64,000 bases of DNA from Mycobacterium senriense (GTDB lineage Bacteria > Actinomycetota > Actinomycetes > Mycobacteriales > Mycobacteriaceae): positions 1,922,001 to 1,986,000 of the forward strand of contig NZ_AP024828.1 of NCBI RefSeq assembly GCF_019668465.1, in the 5' to 3' direction. The notes under the pieces are model-generated. The model was not told the origin of the DNA and made no database searches. It worked only from the letters and a program-made list of their open reading frames with translations. This document shows, piece by piece, positions 1 through 7,713 of this stretch. Position numbers and translations under genes: made by a program. Position 1 is the first letter of the stretch. Each line of letters begins with the position of its first letter.

Positions 1-1520
1 ACAATGCCGTCAGCGACGATGTCTTGGTGGTCTCGTCGAGCTCGGACGGCGACGACGCTGCCCGTTTCGATGCGGATGCGCTCCGCGACAGCCAACCGAT
101 CCATCACATCGGAGCGGGTATCGCCACCGTGCAACGCGATAACGGTGGCGCCGGACTGCAAGTATTCGCGTGCCAGATCTAGATAGTCTTCGCCGTGCGG
201 CCCCCAGGCGTCCCCGGAGTTGACCTCGATCGTCGCGATGCCCGACGCCGCGTCGTGTCCGGACGGCGGCGGCAATCTGCGGTCGTCAAGCTTGATCGCC
301 TCAGTATGCAGCGGGAGATTCAAAACCCAGTCTGTCAAGTTGGAATCGGGTACATCGTCGACAGGAATGTCTGCGAAGTCCGCAATTGCGTTGGCCGCCA
401 ACGCCGGCTCTGTCTTAGCCAAGCTGTCCAGCGATACCACGCCGGCGCGACTGAGATAGGCCACTGCCACGCGCGATGGCGAGAGGTGCAGCCGCTGGGA
501 AAAGGACTCCCACCAGAGTTGGCTGCGTGCCGCTCGCTCCTGCAGGCGTGCGACACTGGGCCGCCGGCTGCGACTGAACCCGGCCAGGGCATCAGAGACG
601 GGCTGGCCCTCAACGGTGTCCAGGTAGTCGACAAGTGCGATGGCACTTTCGAGGGCCACCTTGGTGCCCGAGCCCAGCGACGGGTGCACGGTCGCCACCG
701 CGTCACCCAACAGCACTACATTGCGGTAGGACCAACGGTCACATGCCAACGTGGTGAAGTGCGTCCAACGCGAGCGGTTGCCGAAGAAGTGGCCGCCCTT
801 GAGCAACGCGCCGAAGGCCTCGGACAGATAGTTCAAAGCCTCCTTATCGGAGGAGGATTCCGATTCCCACGTGCGGTTGACGAACCCGGCGCGCTCTAGC
901 GTGTCAACGCTGGCTTCGACGACGAACGTCGAAAGACCGGGGGCATAGGGGTAGGCATGCGCCACAAAAGTCCCAGCCGACGTCTGCACCGGATGAAAGA
1001 CTGTGCCGTCCAACTCGATGTCAGCGGCGCACCAGATGAAGGCGCCGCGGCCGTTGGACTGGTGGACGCCCAGCTGCGGCGCGAATCGTGCGCGGGTTGA
1101 GCTCGATAGCCCGTCGGCTCCGACGACGATGTCGGCTTCTTCCGTCAAATCGTCGACATGGACGCTCTTGCCGATGTTGACGTCGGCGCCGGCCTCAGCG
1201 GCACTTTCGAGCAGTATCCGGAGCAGTTCCGAACGCCTGATGGCACCGCTATGGAACTGCCCGAATTGCGTTGTGCCCTGGGGAAGGCGGAAGCTGGCGG
1301 AAGAGAAGGGGAAGGTAGCCGCCATCAAGCGATCAAAGACCACGGGATCGGCTACTTGCACGGCGTGCAACAGAGCCCTGGTCAGACCGACGCCAAATCC
1401 GAAAGTATCATCGGGCGGCAGCGTTTCGAAAACCTCGATCGTCCAGTCGGGGTGACGCGAGGCTGCTAATCTGGCGGTTAATGCGCCGGCGGGCCCACCG
1501 CCGATGATCTTTACGAGCAT
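1..1520 (-). CDS. Salicylyl-CoA 5-hydroxylase-like FAD monooxygenase (C-terminus off window)
   Basis: The frame stays open from an ATG at 1520 to the window edge, giving at least 506 residues. The N-terminus carries the FAD Rossmann motif GGGPAG (about residues 7-12), a GADG motif (134-137) and the second FAD motif LLGDAVATVHP (270-280), as in class A flavoprotein hydroxylases. The overall layout resembles SdgC-type salicylyl-CoA or anthraniloyl-CoA hydroxylases acting on aromatic CoA thioesters. Those are often fused to a full old-yellow-enzyme barrel. Here residues about 435-506 look only like the last part of such a barrel (AERIRIETG), so the middle of that domain seems absent. It is the last visible gene of a minus-strand operon with an FAH-fold enzyme and an extradiol dioxygenase. 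A GGAGG lies upstream of the ATG. The family is fairly sure; the substrate is unknown. Confidence 0.8.
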   Translation of the reverse strand, partial: MLVKIIGGGPAGALTARLAASRHPDWTIEVFETLPPDDTFGFGVGLTRALLHAVQVADPVVFDRLMAATFPFSSASFRLPQGTTQFGQFHSGAIRRSELLRILLESAAEAGADVNIGKSVHVDDLTEEADIVVGADGLSSSTRARFAPQLGVHQSNGRGAFIWCAADIELDGTVFHPVQTSAGTFVAHAYPYAPGLSTFVVEASVDTLERAGFVNRTWESESSSDKEALNYLSEAFGALLKGGHFFGNRSRWTHFTTLACDRWSYRNVVLLGDAVATVHPSLGSGTKVALESAIALVDYLDTVEGQPVSDALAGFSRSRRPSVARLQERAARSQLWWESFSQRLHLSPSRVAVAYLSRAGVVSLDSLAKTEPALAANAIADFADIPVDDVPDSNLTDWVLNLPLHTEAIKLDDRRLPPPSGHDAASGIATIEVNSGDAWGPHGEDYLDLAREYLQSGATVIALHGGDTRSDVMDRLAVAERIRIETGSVVAVRARRDHQDIVADGI

Positions 1521-1590
1521 GGTGTCTCTATGCCTCCGTCAGAAGATTTGTGCAGGTGATGGGAAGAGGCTTCCGATCAAGCGAAGACGA

Positions 1591-2580
1591 TCAGTCACCG
1601 GCGCCGATCACGTTGCGCAACGTGTCGACCCCATCGATCCGAACATCAACGTGATCGCCGGCCTGCAGGAATGCGCCGTTAACTCCGCCTTCGATCGCGG
1701 TGCCGGCGGGTGTGCCGGACAGAATCATGTCGCCGGCGCTCAGCGGAACGAATTCGCTGATATAGCTGGCGATTCGGCCAAACGAATGGGCCATCTGCGC
1801 GGTGCTGCCCGACTGTCGTAACTCGTCGTTGACATGACAGGTGATCGAAAGATTGTCGACGGGCGGGTAGTTGACGACCATCCAGGGCCCGCAGCTATTC
1901 CCGGTGTGGAAGTTCTTCGTCAACGACCAGGTCAAGGGTCCATGGTCAGTTTGTGCAGCCCCGAGAGCTGTGTCGCGGATACTGAAGTCGTTCCATGCTG
2001 TATATCCCCAGAAACGAGTGGATAGCTCGTCGTGCGCATCGCTGCCGAGCACCACGGCCACTTCAGCTTCGTAGTCCAGGTATTTGGTTCCTGGCGGAGG
2101 TACGATCGTGTGGTTTGGTCCGACCACCGTGCCGGGAATCACGTAGAACCCCCAGGGCGGCGCATCGTGGGCAGCTGAATTCGTCACGGACTCCGGCAGA
2201 TTCAGCACTCCGGACATCTTCGAGGCGTGGGCCGGAAAGTTACCGCCCATTGCAAAGATCCGAGAGCCCGGATCGGGCAACGGGGGTTCGAGCTCCAACT
2301 CATTCAGGGGTGTCAGCGGGAGATTATGAGTACTGATGTCCCAGCACCCAAAAGCATGCTCGGCAAGCAACCGAAGCGTCTCGCGCGCATCGGTCCACCG
2401 CTCGATCATCGGCAGCCAGCTCTGCCGCTTGTCATCAAACAAAGCCTGAACCCCGTCGGCGATGTGGGGCTTCGCAGCGCGCAGCGTCTCGCCGGCTGCA
2501 GAGATGTCGAGTACCTCGAGGCGCCCATCGGCCTCGAGTATCAGGCCGGTGGCACCACCGTGTGCGCGGACGAGCCTCAT
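1591..2580 (-). CDS. Fumarylacetoacetate hydrolase family protein
   Basis: A 329-residue protein with the FAH fold. The metal-binding core is visible as LDYEAEVAVVLG (about 168-179), followed by WNDFSIRD (196-203). In meta-cleavage pathways this fold supplies 2-hydroxydienoate hydratases, decarboxylases or acylpyruvate hydrolases acting on ring-opened products. The frame extends upstream to 2775, but the ATG at 2580 is preferred: the N-terminus then matches family proteins, a purine-rich GAGG stretch precedes it, and it avoids overlap with the dehydrogenase gene ending at 2621. It lies between a HIBADH-like gene and the flavin hydroxylase in one operon. The exact reaction cannot be assigned from sequence. 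Confidence 0.85.
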   Translation of the reverse strand: MRLVRAHGGATGLILEADGRLEVLDISAAGETLRAAKPHIADGVQALFDDKRQSWLPMIERWTDARETLRLLAEHAFGCWDISTHNLPLTPLNELELEPPLPDPGSRIFAMGGNFPAHASKMSGVLNLPESVTNSAAHDAPPWGFYVIPGTVVGPNHTIVPPPGTKYLDYEAEVAVVLGSDAHDELSTRFWGYTAWNDFSIRDTALGAAQTDHGPLTWSLTKNFHTGNSCGPWMVVNYPPVDNLSITCHVNDELRQSGSTAQMAHSFGRIASYISEFVPLSAGDMILSGTPAGTAIEGGVNGAFLQAGDHVDVRIDGVDTLRNVIGAGD

Positions 2581-2620
2581 CCTCGCTCGCCTCGATCGTC
2601 GGCGAACCGTCGGGAGGCGG

Positions 2621-3502
2621 TCATTGTTCGCCGTCACACAGAGCGCGGAACAGCGCCGCCGGCTCAGCGTTGCCGCGGCCTGCATCGCTGAGCCGGTGAT
2701 AGCGATCTGCGACGATCTGCGACAAATCAGTGGGAGCACCGATTTCTCGGGCGAATGCAATGACCTCGTCGACATCCTTCAATGTCATGTCGACGGTGAC
2801 AAGTGTTGCGTCGAAGTTACCGGCGGCGATCATCGGGGCGCGAATCTGAAACTGCCCCGAGGTGGCGCCGGGGCTCGCTGAGATGAGTTCGGCGACCTGG
2901 CTGAGATCGAGACCGGCACGTTGGGCATACACCATCGCCTCGACGGCGGCCGTGACATGGATGGTCGCCAAGAACTGGGCGACGAACTTGATCTTCGAAC
3001 CGTTGAATTCGGTCCCGACATAGGTGACCTTGGGGCACATGGCCTGCAGTACCGCTTCGTAAGTGAGGTATGCGTCGCGGTCGCCGCTGGCATAGATCAT
3101 CGCGATCTTCATAGCCACCATCGGTGGCGTACCGCTCACTGGCGCATCGATAAATTGAGAACGCCTGTCGATCAACAGCTTTCGCGCGCCTTGCTTGACA
3201 TCCAAGGGCAGGGTGCTGCACTCGATGACGGTTGGGACTGCACTGGCTCGAAGAATTCCGTCTGGGCCGTCGATGACGTCCTGAAACGTCGCTGCGGACG
3301 GCATGCAGGTCACGATGACGTCGGCGGCTTCGGCCACGTCGCGGGGCGACCCGTCTCCTGCAACAGCGCCGCCGGCGGCAATCAATTCCTCGGATCGGCC
3401 GCGCTTGGTGGAGATGACACGAAACCCGTTGTCAAGCAACCCCTTTGCCAAGGGCAAGCCCAGCCGGCCCACGCCGATGAAACCCACTGTGAGCGCACTC
3501 AT
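2621..3502 (-). CDS. NAD(P)-dependent oxidoreductase, 3-hydroxyisobutyrate dehydrogenase family
   Basis: A 293-residue beta-hydroxyacid dehydrogenase. The N-terminal Rossmann motif reads GFIGVGRLGLPLA (about 7-19). The substrate-binding loop near residue 120 reads PVSGTPPMVA, and a conserved lysine sits in NGSKIKFVAQF. These enzymes oxidise beta-hydroxy acids or reduce the semialdehydes with NAD(P). The start has a good Shine-Dalgarno sequence (GAGGAG). It is the second gene of the minus-strand operon, so it probably handles a short oxo- or hydroxy-acid from ring cleavage. The true substrate is unknown. Confidence 0.85.
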   Translation of the reverse strand: MSALTVGFIGVGRLGLPLAKGLLDNGFRVISTKRGRSEELIAAGGAVAGDGSPRDVAEAADVIVTCMPSAATFQDVIDGPDGILRASAVPTVIECSTLPLDVKQGARKLLIDRRSQFIDAPVSGTPPMVAMKIAMIYASGDRDAYLTYEAVLQAMCPKVTYVGTEFNGSKIKFVAQFLATIHVTAAVEAMVYAQRAGLDLSQVAELISASPGATSGQFQIRAPMIAAGNFDATLVTVDMTLKDVDEVIAFAREIGAPTDLSQIVADRYHRLSDAGRGNAEPAALFRALCDGEQ

Positions 3503-3550
3503 GTAAAACTCCTCTGATCAAGACCACGACGAAGACCCGCCGCGCCGGTA

Positions 3551-4519
3551 TCAGCTGTCGGTGACTGCAAAGGTCTCGTTGAGATCCGCTCCCAGCAACG
3601 CATCGGGTGGGGGCGGACCCATCAACTCGGCCGGGGGTGCGCCGGTGTTCCATTCATCGACGGCGTGTGAATCGGCGACGGTCCACGTGCGCGGCACGTA
3701 GGTCGGGTCGTGGAGGATGATCTCCTCTTCCACCGAGTATTCGAACCAGTAACCCTCGGCGTCGCGGAAGTAAAGAGCGATGTTGTGTCCCGGACCGTGC
3801 CGCAACGGGCCCCATTCGATGCGTACATCGTTGGCTTGCAGAGCTTCTGCGGTGGCGTAAAAGGAATCGACGTTCTTCATGCTGAACTGCAAATGGTGCA
3901 GCGCAGTGGCCGGCGTCCTCACCAACACCACATCGTGATAAAGGTAGCGGCCAGGGGAACGCATGAAACCCATCACCTGTACTCCGCCAGGACCCATGAT
4001 GCGGCTGGAGTACAGCTGACCGAGCGTGTCGAGCATGAAGGCTTCCTCGGCCTCGAAATCGGCGGCTCCAAGTCCGAGGTGATCGGCGACAACGGGTTCG
4101 GGGCCGCCGGTCTCAGGTGCCTCGATGAGATGGGCAACCGGAATGGCAGTGCTCACGCCTGTCGTCAACTCGAGACAGTGGCCGGCCGGCGTCAAAACCC
4201 TGACCGCGGGCGCTCCCTCCCACCCGGCCGATTCAAGTTTGGATACCTTGGCGCCCGTCGCCTCCAAGCGGCTGACCGCTGCGTCCAGTGTCTTGGCATC
4301 GTGCACGAGATAACTCACGTGGTGCAGACCGTGATCGTCGCCGGGTTTGTAGACCAGGGAGTATCGATCGACACCGTGCGCACTGAGATAGTGAGTACCG
4401 TCAGGATCGGCGTGGACGAGCGAGAATCCCATCCTTTCAGCCGCGAATGCCGCGGCCGTCTCCGGGTTTTTAGCGTTCAGTGCGATGTAGTTGACACGCT
4501 CGATGCCGATCGGTGACAA
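3551..4519 (-). CDS. Extradiol ring-cleavage dioxygenase (VOC/type I, BphC/HsaC-like)
   Basis: Starts at a TTG (4519) placed five bases after a perfect AGGAGG; the upstream in-frame ATG at 4621 would add 34 unlike residues and run into the promoter. The 322-residue product has two vicinal-oxygen-chelate modules, the normal size for type I extradiol dioxygenases. The iron facial triad is complete in the C-terminal module: H147 (VADHLGLG), H208 or H209 (ALHHLQF) and E260 (GYWFEYS), close to BphC numbering 146/210/260. It should cleave a catecholic ring next to the two hydroxyls using Fe(II) and O2. It is divergent from an HsaA-like hydroxylase that could make the catechol. Confidence 0.9.
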   Translation of the reverse strand: MSPIGIERVNYIALNAKNPETAAAFAAERMGFSLVHADPDGTHYLSAHGVDRYSLVYKPGDDHGLHHVSYLVHDAKTLDAAVSRLEATGAKVSKLESAGWEGAPAVRVLTPAGHCLELTTGVSTAIPVAHLIEAPETGGPEPVVADHLGLGAADFEAEEAFMLDTLGQLYSSRIMGPGGVQVMGFMRSPGRYLYHDVVLVRTPATALHHLQFSMKNVDSFYATAEALQANDVRIEWGPLRHGPGHNIALYFRDAEGYWFEYSVEEEIILHDPTYVPRTWTVADSHAVDEWNTGAPPAELMGPPPPDALLGADLNETFAVTDS

Positions 4520-4595
4520 CGCTGCCTCCTGATGTCGGGTTGATTTCGCAACGCGGCTGCTTGTTCGGTGTTGCCACCAGCCGGCAGGTGTCAGC

Positions 4596-4657
4596 TTACG
4601 GTGACGCCGACTATTTGACAATAGCGTTGGGTGCCCCTAACGTGACTGGCATTACAG
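4596..4657 (+). promoter_or_regulatory. Promoter/operator block shared with the mce operon
   Basis: A TTGACA (4615-4620) is followed 17 bases later by TAACGT (4638-4643), a good sigma-A promoter for the gene at 4697. The block begins with TTACGGTGACGCC at 4596. Over 4596-4630 it matches 13798-13832 at 32 of 35 positions, and the similarity resumes after the -10 with GTGAC...TTACAG. It lies in the divergent gap between the dioxygenase and monooxygenase operons, so it may be a regulator site for both. Confidence 0.7.
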
Positions 4658-4696
4658 CGATTCTCGCGCACAAGAACATCGCCTGGGAGGAATTCT

Positions 4697-5893
4697 GTGT
4701 CCGCAATGACCACCACTGACGAGGCCCTGGAACCGGATACAGAGGAGCAGCTGATCGCCAAGGCTGCGGAGTTGTCCACGCTGCTCGCCGAGCACGCCGA
4801 CGAAGCGTCGCAACTGACCCGGCCAGCTGATACGGTCATCGAGGCGCTTCGTGACGCCGGCATGTTCAAGCTGACGACGCCTCGATCACGCGGTGGCTAC
4901 CAGGTGTCGCTACCGACCTTCATCAGGATCGGCGAAGAGTTGGCGCGGGGGTGTGCATCAACGTCGTGGGTCACCAGCATCTACAACGGCGGCATCTATA
5001 TGAGCTGCACCTTCCCGGACCGGGCGCTCGACGAGGTGTTCGCCGATGGTGCGCCTTTGATGTGTTCGAACTTCACACCCTCAGGGCAGGCCATTCCCAC
5101 CGATGGCGGCTATCGCATCACGGCCTCGTGGCGGTTCTGCAGCGGCCAGCATCACGCTGACTGGGGCCTGATGGCCTCGATGATCGTGCGCGACGGTCAA
5201 GATCCCGAGCCCGCCACGTTCATCATCCGACGCTCCGACATGGTGGCCGCTGACGACTGGCACGTCAGTGGTCTGCGCGGATCGGGATCCAACACGCTCT
5301 CGGTTGAGGATTTGTTCGTTCCTGAGCACATGGTGCAGCCCATCGCGGTTGCAGCCATGGCGGAGACCCGTTCTGAATCGCTGGCCTCCGATAGCTACTT
5401 TAAAGTGCCTCATATCCCGTTCTTTACTGCCGGAGCCACCGGGGCCCCACTCGGAATGGCGCGGGCGGCAATGGATTTGTTCGCATCCCGAATTCACAAG
5501 CGTGGTATCACGTACACGACTTACGCCAAGCAGTCCGACGCGGTGGTCACGCATCTGCAGATGGATGAAGCGATCATGAAGATCGACGAGGCGCGCTTCC
5601 ATGCCGAGCGGGCCGTCGAGACCGCCTTGAAGGTCTCTGAGAACCTCGCCGATGTGGCGAGCCGGGTGCGAATCCGGTCGGATGCAGCCTGGTGCTTTCG
5701 CCGCAGCCGTGAGGCGATCGAGGTCATCCGCCAAGCCGCCGGCGCAAGCGCTCTGACCCTGTCGAATCCGATGGGCCGCATCGTGGATGACATCGAAGCG
5801 CTCACGGTGCACTCGTTCCTCGTCTTCAGCACAAATGCCGAACTGCACGGCCGGGTCCGCTGCGGACTGGCTCCGGACGTGCCGTTCTTCTGA
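4697..5893 (+). CDS. Flavin-dependent monooxygenase, acyl-CoA dehydrogenase fold (HsaA-like)
   Basis: GTG start at 4697 six bases after GGGAGG; 398 residues, close to HsaA (about 394). The fold is that of acyl-CoA dehydrogenases and group D flavin monooxygenases such as HsaA and HpaB. These use reduced flavin from a separate reductase to ortho-hydroxylate phenols. Typical regions are visible: the N-terminal helical part (SRGGYQVSLPTFIRIGEELARGC), the central beta domain (WRFCSGQHHADWGL, about 150-163) and a C-terminal four-helix segment. No flavin reductase (HsaB partner) lies in this window. With the divergent extradiol dioxygenase it could form a phenol-to-catechol-to-ring-cleavage sequence. 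An ordinary acyl-CoA dehydrogenase is less likely. Confidence 0.8.
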   Translation: MSAMTTTDEALEPDTEEQLIAKAAELSTLLAEHADEASQLTRPADTVIEALRDAGMFKLTTPRSRGGYQVSLPTFIRIGEELARGCASTSWVTSIYNGGIYMSCTFPDRALDEVFADGAPLMCSNFTPSGQAIPTDGGYRITASWRFCSGQHHADWGLMASMIVRDGQDPEPATFIIRRSDMVAADDWHVSGLRGSGSNTLSVEDLFVPEHMVQPIAVAAMAETRSESLASDSYFKVPHIPFFTAGATGAPLGMARAAMDLFASRIHKRGITYTTYAKQSDAVVTHLQMDEAIMKIDEARFHAERAVETALKVSENLADVASRVRIRSDAAWCFRRSREAIEVIRQAAGASALTLSNPMGRIVDDIEALTVHSFLVFSTNAELHGRVRCGLAPDVPFF

Positions 5894-5942
5894 TCTGTCG
5901 GGCTCACCGATCACCGCCGTCGCACCGAGGAGCGAATTCCGC

Positions 5943-6398
5943 GTGTCTATGTCAGACCGGGCCCCTGATAGCTCGTCTCTGTTGACACGGAGCTCATTTC
6001 GAGTGGTGATGGCCGACACTGACGCGGCGCAGGTTATCTACTTCGGAGCCCCGCTGCTATGGGCCGAGCGGCTGGTTTCCACCTGGCTCGCCGACGTCGG
6101 CTGCGGAACCTTCGACGCGCTGGCCAACGGGTATGGTCTGCCCGCCGTGCGGTGCGAAATGGAATACGCGTCGGCGCTGCGGCTCGACGATCGAGTGCAG
6201 GCCACATTGTCGGTCGACACGGTCTCCGAGCGATCGGTCACCTTTCGTTCCGAATTCACCAAGGTCGGCGAAACGAACCCGGCGGTGATCGTGCGTGTGA
6301 AGCAGGTTCAGGCCGCTGTCGATGGGCCCGGTCTCCGATCGGTCCGCCTGCTTCCCAAATTAGCTGAAGCACTGAGCAATACGGCAACACGGACGTAA
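5943..6398 (+). CDS. Acyl-CoA thioesterase, 4HBT hotdog family
   Basis: 151 residues from the GTG at 5943, ten bases after GAGGAG; an ATG at 5949 is a possible alternative. The region MADTDAAQVIYFGAPLLWAERL is the classic 4-hydroxybenzoyl-CoA thioesterase motif, with the catalytic aspartate in DTDAA. Length suits a single-hotdog thioesterase. It would hydrolyse an aromatic or ring-derived CoA thioester in the cytoplasm. It sits 49 bases after the monooxygenase gene and just before an alpha/beta hydrolase, in a plus-strand operon that also encodes a CoA ligase, so both formation and removal of CoA esters are covered. Confidence 0.85.
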   Translation: MSMSDRAPDSSSLLTRSSFRVVMADTDAAQVIYFGAPLLWAERLVSTWLADVGCGTFDALANGYGLPAVRCEMEYASALRLDDRVQATLSVDTVSERSVTFRSEFTKVGETNPAVIVRVKQVQAAVDGPGLRSVRLLPKLAEALSNTATRT

Positions 6399-6420
6399 TA
6401 GCAGCACTAGGTAGGGACAG

Positions 6421-7713
6421 ATGACTCAAACCACCACCGGGCATGTGCCGGCACCGGCCGGCTATCAACCCTCGGGGAGGGGCCGCGCGGCGCTCGCGAT
6501 CGACTTTTGGCCCGCACGCCTCCCCGATGGCGTATCCGCGCGTTCGGAAACCCTGATTACCTTCGACGGCGAAGTCACCCGCGGAACGCTGTATCAACCG
6601 CCTGCACGCGCACGCACCGTGTTCTGCCTGATGCATCCACGTCAAGACCTTCGTCAACACCCGCTGATCCCCGAGTTACTCAGATCGGGGAGCGCGGTAT
6701 GGGCACAGGTGGGGCGTGATGTCGGCAACGATCTGCGGCTTGTGCACGAAAACGCGTTACTCGACGTGGCCGCAGCGATGGAGTGGCTGCGGCGGGAAGG
6801 CTTTGAACACATCTTCCTGATCGGCCATTCGGGAGGCGGCGGCCTCTACTCGTACTACGCTGAACAAGCAGAAGCGCAACCGGATTCGCGAATCTCACGT
6901 ACCCCGGGCGGCGCGCCAACGAAGCTTGGGGATGCGCCGATGCCCGCACCCGACGGCCTGGTGCTCATCGCTCCGCATCCGGGCCAAGGCAAACTCCTGC
7001 AAGCGGCCATCGACCCATCGGTTACCGACGAAGCCGATCCTTTCTCGGTCGATCCGAGCCTGGATCCCTTCGATCCTGCCAATGGCTTTGGAACCGCTGA
7101 AGAGGGCGGCTCGCAGTATTCGGAGGCTTTTGTTATCGCCTACCGGGACGCACAGGCAGAGCGGGTGGCCCGCATCGACGCGCGGGCGCGCGAACTGATT
7201 GCCGAGCAGCTATCGGCCCGCAAGAAGATCAAGGCCGGTACCGCTACTCGCGCGGATAAGCGCCGCAGCATCCTCACCCCGGTCATCACCACCTACCGCA
7301 CCGACGCGGACCTCCGCTGTACGGACCTGCGGCTGGACAAATCCGAGCGGCCCTACGGTTCAGTGATCAGCGCCAAGCCGTCAGTGTCAAATTACGGCGT
7401 CAACGGGTTCGGTCGGCTGACCACACCCGAGGCCTGGCTGTCGACATGGTCTGGTCTGTCGGCCAACGCATCGGTGGCCCGCTCCCTGGCGGGTGTATCC
7501 GTGCCAGTACTCATCATCGAGTTCACCGGTGACTGCTCGGTGTTTCCCAGCGACATCAGCGAGGCGATGGCGAGTGCAGCGTCTGCTGACGTGACCCATC
7601 ATCCGATTCGCGCCGACCACTTCGGTCGACCGCTCGCGGATGGTGAGCCTGACGGTATGCCGTTGGCGGGACACAAGATAACCACGTGGGCCGGCGAACG
7701 GGCTTCGCGATGA
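6421..7713 (+). CDS. Alpha/beta hydrolase
   Basis: A 430-residue serine hydrolase. The nucleophile elbow GHSGGGG places Ser at about residue 137. A likely acid, Asp about 371 (EFTGDCSVFP), and His about 400 (RADHFGRP) complete a catalytic triad. It is longer than meta-cleavage product hydrolases (about 285 residues), with a large insertion between the nucleophile and the acid (about 150-340) that probably forms a lid. I cannot tell whether it is an esterase or a C-C hydrolase. Its stop overlaps the start of the CoA ligase gene (ATGA), showing tight translational coupling. Confidence 0.8.
   Translation: MTQTTTGHVPAPAGYQPSGRGRAALAIDFWPARLPDGVSARSETLITFDGEVTRGTLYQPPARARTVFCLMHPRQDLRQHPLIPELLRSGSAVWAQVGRDVGNDLRLVHENALLDVAAAMEWLRREGFEHIFLIGHSGGGGLYSYYAEQAEAQPDSRISRTPGGAPTKLGDAPMPAPDGLVLIAPHPGQGKLLQAAIDPSVTDEADPFSVDPSLDPFDPANGFGTAEEGGSQYSEAFVIAYRDAQAERVARIDARARELIAEQLSARKKIKAGTATRADKRRSILTPVITTYRTDADLRCTDLRLDKSERPYGSVISAKPSVSNYGVNGFGRLTTPEAWLSTWSGLSANASVARSLAGVSVPVLIIEFTGDCSVFPSDISEAMASAASADVTHHPIRADHFGRPLADGEPDGMPLAGHKITTWAGERASR

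Noticed and set aside
195..1469. Plus-strand open frames opposite the left-edge flavin hydroxylase
   Set aside because: They have no family motifs; the opposite strand encodes a complete FAD monooxygenase pattern.
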